A stretch of DNA of 25,309 nt, taken from IMG/VR virus record IMGVR_UViG_3300020469_000240, positions 1 to 25,309 of that record. One strand, written 5' to 3'. Below the pieces are notes generated by a model, which searched no databases, was not told where the DNA came from, and saw only the letters and a program-made list of their open reading frames with translations. Position numbers and translations under genes: made by a program. Origin of the DNA: a virus. Below, in pieces: positions 1 to 10,400 of the stretch (position 1 is its first letter; each line of letters starts with the position of its first letter).

Positions 1-3000
1 TAATTTGCATTTGTTGGTGTAGTAGAAACACCAGATGTAACAGATATAGAATTTGTTGTAGCACTTCTAAAGATGTGCTTATAACCAATACACTCCATTT
101 GGAGTCCATTTAGATAAACAGTTTCAGCTACATCAAGGTTGTGAGGTCCAACTGTGCTGACTTCCATGATTCCAGTTTCATTATCATAGAATGCAGTTTC
201 AATACCTACACGCTTTCCTTCTGTGGGGAAACCAACGATACCTGTAACAACACCATTTTCAATTACTGGTCTTACATTTGCGCCTACAAATGGAGCATAT
301 CCTCTACCTGGTGTAGATGCAACAGAAACTATGATGCCACCTCTAGGTAGCTGGTTTTCATTTATATCGCCTATGTCTATAATTGGAGTATCAAATCCAA
401 AAGAACTAATACCAGTAAATTGAACACTAGCAATACCAACAGCAGGATTGTCTAATATTTTAAAGTTTGAATCTGTATTATTTTCGCTGAATGGTGCTTG
501 GAAAATATTATTAATGAATAATACACCATTACCACCAGTTGAACCAATACCAGTAACAGCAACACCAATAGATGTTAATGGGTAGGTAGTTTCTAATCCA
601 TCAAAGTTGTTAGATATATCATCAAATACTTGGTTCTTACTATAATCTCTTCTGAGGAATGTTCTTCCACCAAAACTTGCTCTAGCATATGGTAAGTTAG
701 CAGCATTGATAATGCCTAAGTCACCACCAAGAGGTGCTTGTGTGAAATGAATCTGACTATTTAATATTTGGAATGATCCTCTAAAGAGTCTAACATCTTG
801 ACCAGCAGCATGTGGAGTAGCTGCAGTACCTACAGCACCTCTTTCAATTTCTACAAGAGTCCAAGTACCAATACCAACTACAGGACCAATTTTATTAGTA
901 CCAAATCCAACTGTTCTTACAATAGAATACTCATCTTCAATCTTAAGCAAATCTCCAGATTGAACAGAAGAAATACCACTTAATACAAATGCAGTTACAA
1001 ATCCTGCAACAGATTGTTCTAATGTGTAGTTAATTGCGGTATAAGATAATGGTTTCTGTACAAGACCACTAATAGAGATCATAGACTTAGAATCTCTCTT
1101 TCTCATAGAGAATCTATGCTTATTACCAGAACCAGTATTTGCAAGGAATGTTACGCCAGCACCTGCAATAGCATCATTTTGAGTTAATGCAATTCTATAT
1201 TGCTGATTATTATCTTTAATACAATATACAGTTTCTGGTAAATATCCAGTTACACCAGCACCAGTTTTATAAACTAAAGCTGATCCACCTATTCCAATAA
1301 GGTTTGAATCTGGTTTATATGTTAACTGCTCGTAGTTAGAGAAGAAATGATTTTGGCTAAAGACACCACTGTTATAGGTTATTGCAGCAGGATCTGAAAT
1401 ATTTGTTTCACGAGCATAGATTGGTGTTCCTAGATAATTTAAATCGAATGATTTAATATTTCTATTATTAATACCAAGATATATTGCTTGGTTAACATTT
1501 TCATACGCTTGTCCATAATTAATTTCACCAATACCATCAATAGTACCATTAGGATCTAATAATTTATACAATACTTCGTTATAAGCAGTAATACTAACAA
1601 TTCCAGCAACTGATGGATGGAATTCTAATCCATAAGTACCATCAGATCTATAAGTAGTTCCAAATGTACCTATTCCTGTTGTAGATCCAATTGCAGCAAG
1701 AGGAGTTTCATTAATGAATGATTGACTCTTTTCAGGATCAGATAGTAAATAAATTTGATGTATTGATTGAGTTGCGCCATAAGAAACATGGATTGTTGAC
1801 TTAACAGTCAAATCTGTAAGACTTGTTATACCACAAATTGTTGAAATTCCAGCTTTTGCTTGACTTGTAGTTTCTAGTCTTCCAGATCTTTCTGTACCAT
1901 CTGGTGTAAATGGAATCTTAAATCTATAGTTAGATGCACCAACATTAGATGGATCAACAACAATAGACTTATACTTAACAGTTACTGGATTTGTTCTTCC
2001 ATTTTCAAAGTCAAATTTTATTAAACCACTCTCAATCTTCGATGTTATTGTACCAATAAAGTTTGGAGCTGATAATCCACTTAAATTTTGTTTTGAGTTA
2101 AATGCTGCTAACTCAGTCAAATATGTATCAGTGCCATCATGCATTATTGCATATTCTAAATAATCAACCTGTTTCTGTTGATCTGAACCAGGATCATCTA
2201 TAACTACTACTTGAACAACAGCAGATTGTGAAGAAGTAGTTGATATTCCAAAAACATTACCTGTAGTTGAGATTCCCAGAGTACTTGCTGCACCAATTTG
2301 AGCTACTCCACCTTCTAGTCTAATATGACCAAATGCTGATACACCAAAACCTATAGAATCGGAGAAATATCCTTGAAGTGATTTAACTTCATAATCTGTA
2401 TCAAATGGTTCATTAGGACGGACAATTAGCTGTGTTTCTGACTTGAAAGCAGAATATTCAGTATCAAATCTAACATATCCACTACTTAGACCAACTTGGT
2501 CATAATTCTTCATTTCATTCTTCTGAAGAAGGAAAGTATCTTCATCAACAGTTACAGAAATAAATTCATTAAATTGATAATGGTTTTTAGCAGGATCTTC
2601 TGCTTGGTGTACAGTTTGTGTTAAGAATCTTTGGAAATACCTTCCTGCAGGATAAGTAGATACAATTCTATAGTCACTCAAATCATTAGACTCATTAGAC
2701 ACAAATTTAGGACTAATATCGTCAATATTAAGAACTCTATTTGTTTTGTTTAAAATAAAGTCAGAAAGTCTAGTATTTCTTAATTCTACAAATTTAGAGA
2801 TATTACCTTGAGATTCAAAATCTCTTGCCATATCATATGGGTATATTGAATCAACTCTAAGAGGATCGCCAATAAAGTCAAGAACCAATCCACCAGCATC
2901 TTCTGCTGGGCTATTTGTATCACCAGGATTACCCAATGCCATAACTTCGGTATTGGCAAAGTTTTTAAGTCCTGATGGGTGAACTATATCATTGACAAAA

Positions 3001-6000
3001 GTAATTAAATCTTCATATGTCTTAGGACTATCAATTGCATAAGACATGTTTTGATAATAGTCATTATCAGGCAATACTTGATTACCATCATTAATAATTC
3101 CAACATTGTCTCTCCATCCAACTAATGTCTTAACAGAAGATGCTATATCAAAACTTCCAGCAAATTCTTTAATACCAACAACTCTACATTGAGCACCACT
3201 CAATTTACCTATCAATATATCATCAATCTCTAAAGGTTCAGCACCACTAACAATTATTTTAGCAGCATTTGAATCAATAAAGTCTAAAGCAACATCTGCA
3301 AGAGGATTATCATTTCTCTTAAATGGCTCATTCTCAATGAAATCGGATGATCCTTTAACAACATCAAATCTAGCAAGAAACTCATCTTGTGTTAATTGTC
3401 CAAATCCATAGGCAACTGTTGCACCAGTACCACAATTAGTACTAATTCCATTTAAGTTAAATGTAACTTCTCTTGGGTTAGTAGCATTATTATAATCAGT
3501 AACTTCAAAAGAAGTAAATTTATAATCTCCAGAGTTATAACCACTACCACTACCAGCATCTATTGAGACACCTTCGACCATCATTTTATCACCAACTGCT
3601 ATTGGTTCCGTAACATAACCCAAAACTGGAGTAGTAATGGTAGCAGTTAGTATTCCAGCAGCAGCAGTTACATTGAGAATACTAAGACCATTACTGTTTC
3701 TAACAGGAGCAATACCATAATCATTACCAGACAATCCAATTGGAGGTACTGAAATAGTTGCTTTAGTTACAGCAGAGTCACTTAATTCGCAAGTAATAAG
3801 TCCATTATCTAAAATTTCACCATTTCCTTTATCAAACAATACTAGAGCTGGCGCAGTGATATAGAACTTACCACCAAAGGATACATTAACTTCTTTAAGA
3901 GTTGCAAAATTATCAATATTAACAACCCTAGGGACAAAAGCATCTGGTTTAAGAGTATTGTCAGAAGGATATCCAAAAACATCCTCTGGAACAGTCATAG
4001 ATGCTAATTTGTTAATTGCTAACGATTCAGCAATTACTACAGCGTTTTCTCCACTTTCTCCAATACTAGTAATACCAGGAAGTCTAGAATAATTTAATCC
4101 AGGACTAGCTATTCTTGTAGAAGCAATACCACCAGTAGCATTAGTAGAATTGGTAGTATATGTAATATCTGCAATACTGGAATCATAATATAATGATTCT
4201 GGTTTATCTTGTAAATTAAGATTAAATGTAGTATCTCCAATACTAGTAATTGGATAGCTATTTGTGTATGAACTATCAATGTATTTTATTTCAGATCCAT
4301 TGAATACAGTATTATCAGCAGTAGATATACCAGCAGAAGTGAATAAACTATAATATATTATTTTAGGTGCAGTCTCAGAATACTGTACTTTTATTGTAGG
4401 GTGATATACATTTGTATAAACTGGCATTGTTGATCCAACACCAACTGTTGCTGATGTACCAACACCAACTATTTCAAATCCAAGGCTTGTACCAGAACCA
4501 ACAAATTCATTAAAGAAGTTTTTGTCATAATAGAATTTTAAGTCATTCCCAGATAGACTAGGATGACTCATATCAAATATAAGATCATTATTCTTAAATG
4601 GTCTTAATTGTGGATTTATTGGGTTGATAGTTTGTCCAGATCCACCTTGAGATGTTATATTAACAACATTTGGAGTTCCAGAAGTCTCTTTAAATGTTTC
4701 TGCTAATTGAAGTGTATTTTCATCAATTACAACAACATAATACTCTCTTTGAGTTACTCCATCTGGAAGATTGGATCCATAATATAAAACTTTATCACCT
4801 GTTACTAAATTATGCTTATATGAAGTAATTCTATTGGTCGTAGTGTTTATTCCAGTTTGATCAATACTAATTGGGTTAACAACTAGATAATTATCAATAA
4901 TTTTAACAGCAGCAAAAGTTGTCGTACCAATACCAGTTGCAAGACCAGGTTTAACAATTAAATTGATTGTATCATCAGTTTTTAGTTCATGATTTGAAGT
5001 AGTCTGAACGGTAGAAGTAATTTTTTGTACAGATCCAGTAACTTGCTTATTTGGAGTATGTGTAAGTAAATAATCATAAGCATCTGTACCACCACTAATG
5101 AAATAAACATCTTTAGATGTTTTAGTTGTTTTTATACCAATACTATCTTCGGTTTTCCTTACAGCATAAACTGGATCTGGTATATTGAAGGTATTTCCAA
5201 TTCCATCAGTTTTTAGACCTAAAGTAGCTCCACCAGAAGGAACAGTCAAGCTTAAAGCATCATTAGTTTCTAAACCATGATTTTCTAAGAAAATAGTTTG
5301 AGTTTTAATTGATCTAGAGTTAGTACCACCAAGATAATCAAAATTCCTAGTTATAGTCTGTCCTACTGTAGTACCAAATCCTACTGTTTCTGTAGGGTTA
5401 AAATAAATCTTTTTGGATGGCCAAGAATCAAATTTATTAGTGATTATTGGTATTTCTATTTCATCAGCAAAGAATGAAACTCCCAATCCAATTAAACTAA
5501 TAGTACTTGCAGTTGAAACTGATCTACGAATTCTTAAAACATTATCATCGCCAAAGATATTCAATACATGAGCAGTTTCTGTTCCTATTCCAACTGTAGT
5601 TCCTATTCCAACTGTAGATCCAGCACCACTATATGATAATGGGGTCTGTGTTGAAAATCCGATTGTACCACCAACAGAAATTGAAGATGGAACGAATTGA
5701 ACTCTAATATCAGTAACTAATCCAACAACATCAGTCTCTAGAAGTTTACTTGAGAAATTTAAACTACTAATAAGATGAGAATCTGTTAATTTGTATACAC
5801 TAGTAGATAATCCAGCAACTTGAACATAATCACCCAACTCTAATCCGTGTGATGGATCAAAATGACCAGTAACACTTTGATTCTTCCATTCAAATACTAC
5901 ATCTTCATATAATTTAAATGTAGTAGTAATTTTATCAACTGTTTTACCATTTAAAAGATTTACTTTAGCACTTGCGCCACTTCCACCAGTACCATCATTA

Positions 6001-9000
6001 TCAAATTTGACAATTGCATTAGAAGTATATCCTGTACCTGGAGAAGATATAATTAATCTTTCTACACCACCAGTTCCGATAAGATCAGGTAATGCTACAT
6101 TAGGAATCTTTTTATATGGTTGATATACGAAATCATATCCAACACCATCCCCAAACATGTTGTATGGGAAGGTATTTCTTATTAGTTTAGAATTTTCAAA
6201 GCTAAAGTTACTTTGTCTGATTTTTTTACCAGAAACTGTATTAACATCTATTGGGAACCCTCTATAGGTATTACCAATGTAATATGGGAATATTGGGGTA
6301 TTAGTCTCATCTACAGTAGCAAAGTATGCATAGATACCTTCTTCAAAGTCAGGTGTTTTAGTAAATCTTCCATTATGATCATCTAGATCTCCACTTGCAT
6401 CATAAACATAATCTTCCACAAAGAAACCAGCTTCATAATCGCCAAGAGAAGGTCTATTATCAATTTGAGTAGTATCAAGTTTGTATGAAGACTTTAATCT
6501 TGTAGATCCTGACTGAATATTGTCTGGATCGGATAAACCATAAGGACCGTATATTGGTATTCCATCATATGCCCATCCAATAATAGGTGAGTGACCACTA
6601 CCATCATCTCCAAGGTAATTTCTAATAGTTGCCCCATAAGCAACAGATTCGATTGACAATCCACCTTCAACTGGTGTTAGATAATCACCATTTTCAGTAT
6701 TACTAGTATTGTACTTATTAGCTATTAGTTGTCTTACTCTAGTAGAGAATGTTGCAGCATCACCTGGTGCTTTAACAGCAATAGTTGTTGTAGTAGCAGC
6801 ATATCCAACACCTTGAGATAGTACAACAACACTAGCAATAGATCCACCGTCCATAACAGCACGGAGTTTAGCACCAAAAGCACTACCAACACCACTAACT
6901 GTTATATCTGGAGGTCCATCATAATTCGATCCACTACTTTGAACAAAAGCATCAATAATTCTACCATTAACAATAGTTATTCCTATTTGACCAAAATCGC
7001 CATAATTGATATCAACTGCTGGTGCTTTTTCAAAGTTTATTATATTAGATCCATAATCTTTACCCTTATCATATAAAACAGCTTCAGTAACTTCACCACG
7101 AACAATTGGATTAGCATTTAAAGTTACTGGTGTATCTGAATCAGTAATAACATTAACATCAACTGTTACTGGTGGATATGAGAAATCTTGATATCCAACT
7201 CCATGACCAGTAAATCTTACATATTCCTTATTGTTATAATTTGTCTTATCTGGAGTTCTAGTAGTAGCAATACCAGAATAACAAAGTCTAAACTTATCAT
7301 TATCTAAATTTAATACTTGATACTGACTATTAGTGGTTAAACCAGTAATTGCAGTAGCTCCAGCAGTAGTTGATATACCATAATGAATTACTTCACCATC
7401 TTTAAATCCATGATTAGGGAATTCTATAAAATCTCTAAAAGTACTAATACCTGCAGGTGCTACAGAAAGTCTCTTATTTGTATATCCACTTCCACCGTCA
7501 AGTATACTAACTCTAGAGATTCTTCTCTTAGTATTATAATCTCTTAATTCATGAATACCATTATTTAAATTTGCTGCTGTTGTACCAAATCCAACAGTAT
7601 TGACACCAGCAATAGAATCAGCTTTTGACCTATAAAGTTTAAATATGGTTGCACTGCTAACTCCAACATAATAAGATTGACCTTGAACTAAACAAGTATC
7701 AATACCAACAGGAGCGACTGTTGTAAGACCAACAACATTGTTATTATTGGAGAAATATAATACCCTATCACCATTTTTATAGTAATGGGGTTTATTCATT
7801 ATAAATCGACCATTACCTTGATCAGCATGTTCAATATTACCACCATCATAGAAAGACTTCGCATTAAATGTAAATTGTCTATATGCTAGTTCTGTTACAC
7901 CTTTTGCCTTTGCTTCAGATCCATTTCCACCATGTATATCGACAGAAACTACTTTTTTGATCTCAAAGTCTACTGGGTCAATTAATACATCTACAACTGT
8001 ACCACCAATAGCTATTCTACCAAAAGCAGTGTTAATTCCTGTAGAACTGTTTTCTATGCTTATTGAAGGTGGATAAAGAACATCATATCCAGTACCAGAG
8101 TTAACAAGATCAAGTGCTTTTAGAGGACCATAGTAAATATACCTGTCAGATTTGTAATTGGTGATTTCTACACCATTTACCAACATTCCAGTGTTACCAT
8201 CCAATGTTTGCTCAGAAGTTGTCTGTGTTGCCTTTCCTTTAGACAAGTCCTGTTTTAAAACAAACCTTTTAAGTGTTTTACCTGGAAAAACTGATTTTCT
8301 TGCCTGTTCTATCTTAATAAAATCATGAACTCCAACTGTTACATCTGGAGGAGCAAATTTTACAGAAATTCCTGATGGAATGAAAGATCTTGAAGGATAT
8401 AGTTTAATTTTGTTGTCTTGTGATAACACTTCGACAAAATAAGAATCTGCATCTAATCCACCAATAGAAATGGTAGATCCAACGGGAACATAAGCAATTT
8501 CTTCACCAGTTCTAAAAGGAACACTTTCTGCAAATGAAATTATTGTATATTTGTTAGATAAAGTATCATAACCACCCCATGATCCACCAGATACGGTAGG
8601 ATTAGTTAAAGTGGCGTGAATTTTATCTGTATCAATAGGATATGTTGGAATTGAGTTAGAAGCTACAAATCCTTCTTGTTCATTGCTTTCTGAATTCTTT
8701 TTATCTAAAATATAGGTATTAGAAACATCTCCTAAGAGCTGATTTTGTCCACCTATGATAGGAACAATAGTACTTGTTGCTTTTACCTGAATTCTTCGTA
8801 TATCATAAGATAATGAAGGGTCAGTTGTAAAAGTACCAGATACACTAATCGAATTAGTTGTATTATTTACATAAGTTACTGTTAATAATGACGCAGCAAC
8901 TGTTTCTCTGTTTCTTACTAATAATTCTATCTTATCACCTTTTCTTAAACTAGCTTTATCAATATTACCACCTAAAGTAAATGTACTTCCAGTTAAATCG

Positions 9001-10394
9001 GAAATTTGGTATCTAGCACTAGTATTGTAAATCCAAGAGTTGAAGAAAATCTGTTCATATGTCTTTGAAGTCAATGGATTGGTAACAAATCTTCCAAGGT
9101 TCTTAACATTGACCCTTGAGGTCAATGACAATCCATACAAATCTTGAAGTGCATCAAATTTACTTAAAACACCAGTTATTTTCATGTTAACTGGTTTTGT
9201 TAGGTCATTATCTTCATAACCATAAACAAAGGTTTTTGTAAAGATGTTTTTAGTCGATGCAATATCTCTTGATGTTGTAGTTACACCGATAAACTGGTTT
9301 ATAGTCTTTTCAGTATACTCTAAACGCATATAATCAGTTTCTGTAGATACACCTACTTCAATAACACCAGTTTGGCCAAATCCAACAGTAGAATCAACTG
9401 TAATAACTGTTGCGCCAAGACCAATATTACCAACTGACTGAGTTCTTCCTGGAACAACAAATGTGCCTTGTATTAGGTCTCTATCATCATATCCAATAAA
9501 GACAGAAATGCGATAATAGTCATCTCTAATCTGCACAACCTCTGAAATAGGTCCACTAGCATCATTTACTAAAACATTACCTACTTCATTGTCTTGGAAT
9601 AAAGTTTGACCGATTAATTTATTAGCATCTCCAGAAACTACCTGTACTGCAAAGGATTCTCTTCTTAAGTAGTTGGCATATGATGGTTTAATAAGGTATT
9701 TTTCAAGATCATTGATTTTTGGTTCTAAACCAAACAATGCTTTGAACAGAATCTTGAAAGACTCGTCAGTACCCTTAGATTCGTATAAACTTCTTGCTTC
9801 TTTTATAAAATTATTAACATCTAGTTCAGGACTTAACTGTACTCCTTCTAATCCAGGTGAATATTGCGCTTTTATCTTATCATAAAATTCATGAAGGAAT
9901 AATGCACTTAAATTCTGTACTGCAGATCCAGAATCATGAGCAGAAGATGTAGTTTGTGTCCATTTAATATTATCCGAGTCATTAATAGCATGATATGTCT
10001 CAATACCACAAAATCCTCTTACACAACCAGTAAAGCTATTAGTCGTTACACCACTATAGGTAACGATTTCATCACCAATCTTTAAAAGACCCCATTCTTG
10101 AGGAAATCCCTTAGTAGTACCATCAACTGTAATAATATCATCAATATTGGTAATACTAGAGGCAGTAGCTACTTGCCCAGATATAACATCCTTAGTTAAA
10201 TTGTCAATTCTAATATATTTGTCAATATTTTCGCCAAGATCTACAGGACCACTTTGATATTCTTGTGAAATATAATATTGCTTTAAAAAATCCTCGAAAA
10301 GGGGATTTTCTGCGAGAGCGAACTCTGGAGCTTGATCACCAACAAGTTGGTATGTCTTAACTCTGGAAGATAAGGGGCTATAGGTTTCTATCAT
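1..10394 (-). CDS. Giant virion structural protein, probably baseplate/tail, with a YHYH-type motif (3' end outside window)
   Basis: One reading frame stays open from the ATG at 10394 to the window edge: 3464 codons with no stop, checked at the N-terminus, several internal points and the edge. It starts 6 nt after the gp6 stop, in the place of gene 7 in T4, so it is probably a late baseplate or tail protein; it shows no recognisable gp7 similarity and is over three times longer. The N-terminus contains PLFEDFLKQYYISQEYQ. Most of the chain is beta-rich and repetitive, with many GI(S/G)TT-like runs and GxGY motifs (for example GGSGYT, SPGTGYT, SQGVGY, NSGTGY). Residues about 1267-1285 read GHSPIIGWAYDGIPIYGPY, the hallmark of the YHYH domain (PF14240) found in large virion and surface proteins. 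An exact 18-nt tandem duplication lies at 5581-5616. That it is one giant structural protein is firm; its exact virion location is inferred. Confidence 0.85.
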   Translation of the reverse strand, partial: MIETYSPLSSRVKTYQLVGDQAPEFALAENPLFEDFLKQYYISQEYQSGPVDLGENIDKYIRIDNLTKDVISGQVATASSITNIDDIITVDGTTKGFPQEWGLLKIGDEIVTYSGVTTNSFTGCVRGFCGIETYHAINDSDNIKWTQTTSSAHDSGSAVQNLSALFLHEFYDKIKAQYSPGLEGVQLSPELDVNNFIKEARSLYESKGTDESFKILFKALFGLEPKINDLEKYLIKPSYANYLRRESFAVQVVSGDANKLIGQTLFQDNEVGNVLVNDASGPISEVVQIRDDYYRISVFIGYDDRDLIQGTFVVPGRTQSVGNIGLGATVITVDSTVGFGQTGVIEVGVSTETDYMRLEYTEKTINQFIGVTTTSRDIASTKNIFTKTFVYGYEDNDLTKPVNMKITGVLSKFDALQDLYGLSLTSRVNVKNLGRFVTNPLTSKTYEQIFFNSWIYNTSARYQISDLTGSTFTLGGNIDKASLRKGDKIELLVRNRETVAASLLTVTYVNNTTNSISVSGTFTTDPSLSYDIRRIQVKATSTIVPIIGGQNQLLGDVSNTYILDKKNSESNEQEGFVASNSIPTYPIDTDKIHATLTNPTVSGGSWGGYDTLSNKYTIISFAESVPFRTGEEIAYVPVGSTISIGGLDADSYFVEVLSQDNKIKLYPSRSFIPSGISVKFAPPDVTVGVHDFIKIEQARKSVFPGKTLKRFVLKQDLSKGKATQTTSEQTLDGNTGMLVNGVEITNYKSDRYIYYGPLKALDLVNSGTGYDVLYPPSISIENSSTGINTAFGRIAIGGTVVDVLIDPVDFEIKKVVSVDIHGGNGSEAKAKGVTELAYRQFTFNAKSFYDGGNIEHADQGNGRFIMNKPHYYKNGDRVLYFSNNNNVVGLTTVAPVGIDTCLVQGQSYYVGVSSATIFKLYRSKADSIAGVNTVGFGTTAANLNNGIHELRDYNTKRRISRVSILDGGSGYTNKRLSVAPAGISTFRDFIEFPNHGFKDGEVIHYGISTTAGATAITGLTTNSQYQVLNLDNDKFRLCYSGIATTRTPDKTNYNNKEYVRFTGHGVGYQDFSYPPVTVDVNVITDSDTPVTLNANPIVRGEVTEAVLYDKGKDYGSNIINFEKAPAVDINYGDFGQIGITIVNGRIIDAFVQSSGSNYDGPPDITVSGVGSAFGAKLRAVMDGGSIASVVVLSQGVGYAATTTTIAVKAPGDAATFSTRVRQLIANKYNTSNTENGDYLTPVEGGLSIESVAYGATIRNYLGDDGSGHSPIIGWAYDGIPIYGPYGLSDPDNIQSGSTRLKSSYKLDTTQIDNRPSLGDYEAGFFVEDYVYDASGDLDDHNGRFTKTPDFEEGIYAYFATVDETNTPIFPYYIGNTYRGFPIDVNTVSGKKIRQSNFSFENSKLIRNTFPYNMFGDGVGYDFVYQPYKKIPNVALPDLIGTGGVERLIISSPGTGYTSNAIVKFDNDGTGGSGASAKVNLLNGKTVDKITTTFKLYEDVVFEWKNQSVTGHFDPSHGLELGDYVQVAGLSTSVYKLTDSHLISSLNFSSKLLETDVVGLVTDIRVQFVPSSISVGGTIGFSTQTPLSYSGAGSTVGIGTTVGIGTETAHVLNIFGDDNVLRIRRSVSTASTISLIGLGVSFFADEIEIPIITNKFDSWPSKKIYFNPTETVGFGTTVGQTITRNFDYLGGTNSRSIKTQTIFLENHGLETNDALSLTVPSGGATLGLKTDGIGNTFNIPDPVYAVRKTEDSIGIKTTKTSKDVYFISGGTDAYDYLLTHTPNKQVTGSVQKITSTVQTTSNHELKTDDTINLIVKPGLATGIGTTTFAAVKIIDNYLVVNPISIDQTGINTTTNRITSYKHNLVTGDKVLYYGSNLPDGVTQREYYVVVIDENTLQLAETFKETSGTPNVVNITSQGGSGQTINPINPQLRPFKNNDLIFDMSHPSLSGNDLKFYYDKNFFNEFVGSGTSLGFEIVGVGTSATVGVGSTMPVYTNVYHPTIKVQYSETAPKIIYYSLFTSAGISTADNTVFNGSEIKYIDSSYTNSYPITSIGDTTFNLNLQDKPESLYYDSSIADITYTTNSTNATGGIASTRIASPGLNYSRLPGITSIGESGENAVVIAESLAINKLASMTVPEDVFGYPSDNTLKPDAFVPRVVNIDNFATLKEVNVSFGGKFYITAPALVLFDKGNGEILDNGLITCELSDSAVTKATISVPPIGLSGNDYGIAPVRNSNGLSILNVTAAAGILTATITTPVLGYVTEPIAVGDKMMVEGVSIDAGSGSGYNSGDYKFTSFEVTDYNNATNPREVTFNLNGISTNCGTGATVAYGFGQLTQDEFLARFDVVKGSSDFIENEPFKRNDNPLADVALDFIDSNAAKIIVSGAEPLEIDDILIGKLSGAQCRVVGIKEFAGSFDIASSVKTLVGWRDNVGIINDGNQVLPDNDYYQNMSYAIDSPKTYEDLITFVNDIVHPSGLKNFANTEVMALGNPGDTNSPAEDAGGLVLDFIGDPLRVDSIYPYDMARDFESQGNISKFVELRNTRLSDFILNKTNRVLNIDDISPKFVSNESNDLSDYRIVSTYPAGRYFQRFLTQTVHQAEDPAKNHYQFNEFISVTVDEDTFLLQKNEMKNYDQVGLSSGYVRFDTEYSAFKSETQLIVRPNEPFDTDYEVKSLQGYFSDSIGFGVSAFGHIRLEGGVAQIGAASTLGISTTGNVFGISTTSSQSAVVQVVVIDDPGSDQQKQVDYLEYAIMHDGTDTYLTELAAFNSKQNLSGLSAPNFIGTITSKIESGLIKFDFENGRTNPVTVKYKSIVVDPSNVGASNYRFKIPFTPDGTERSGRLETTSQAKAGISTICGITSLTDLTVKSTIHVSYGATQSIHQIYLLSDPEKSQSFINETPLAAIGSTTGIGTFGTTYRSDGTYGLEFHPSVAGIVSITAYNEVLYKLLDPNGTIDGIGEINYGQAYENVNQAIYLGINNRNIKSFDLNYLGTPIYARETNISDPAAITYNSGVFSQNHFFSNYEQLTYKPDSNLIGIGGSALVYKTGAGVTGYLPETVYCIKDNNQQYRIALTQNDAIAGAGVTFLANTGSGNKHRFSMRKRDSKSMISISGLVQKPLSYTAINYTLEQSVAGFVTAFVLSGISSVQSGDLLKIEDEYSIVRTVGFGTNKIGPVVGIGTWTLVEIERGAVGTAATPHAAGQDVRLFRGSFQILNSQIHFTQAPLGGDLGIINAANLPYARASFGGRTFLRRDYSKNQVFDDISNNFDGLETTYPLTSIGVAVTGIGSTGGNGVLFINNIFQAPFSENNTDSNFKILDNPAVGIASVQFTGISSFGFDTPIIDIGDINENQLPRGGIIVSVASTPGRGYAPFVGANVRPVIENGVVTGIVGFPTEGKRVGIETAFYDNETGIMEVSTVGPHNLDVAETVYLNGLQMECIGYKHIFRSATTNSISVTSGVSTTPTNAN

Positions 10395-10400
10395 CCTTTT

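Noticed and set aside
9367-9380. CACCAGTTTGGCC similar to the hairpin repeat
   Set aside because: Only the CCAGTTTG word is shared and no partner arm exists; ordinary coding sequence of the giant gene.
9673-9885. Plus-strand open frame of 70 codons
   Set aside because: It lies antisense within the giant structural gene and has no ribosome site or recognisable motif; a shadow of the real frame. The same holds for other plus-strand frames such as 223-423, 798-983, 11953-12174 and 23401-23622.
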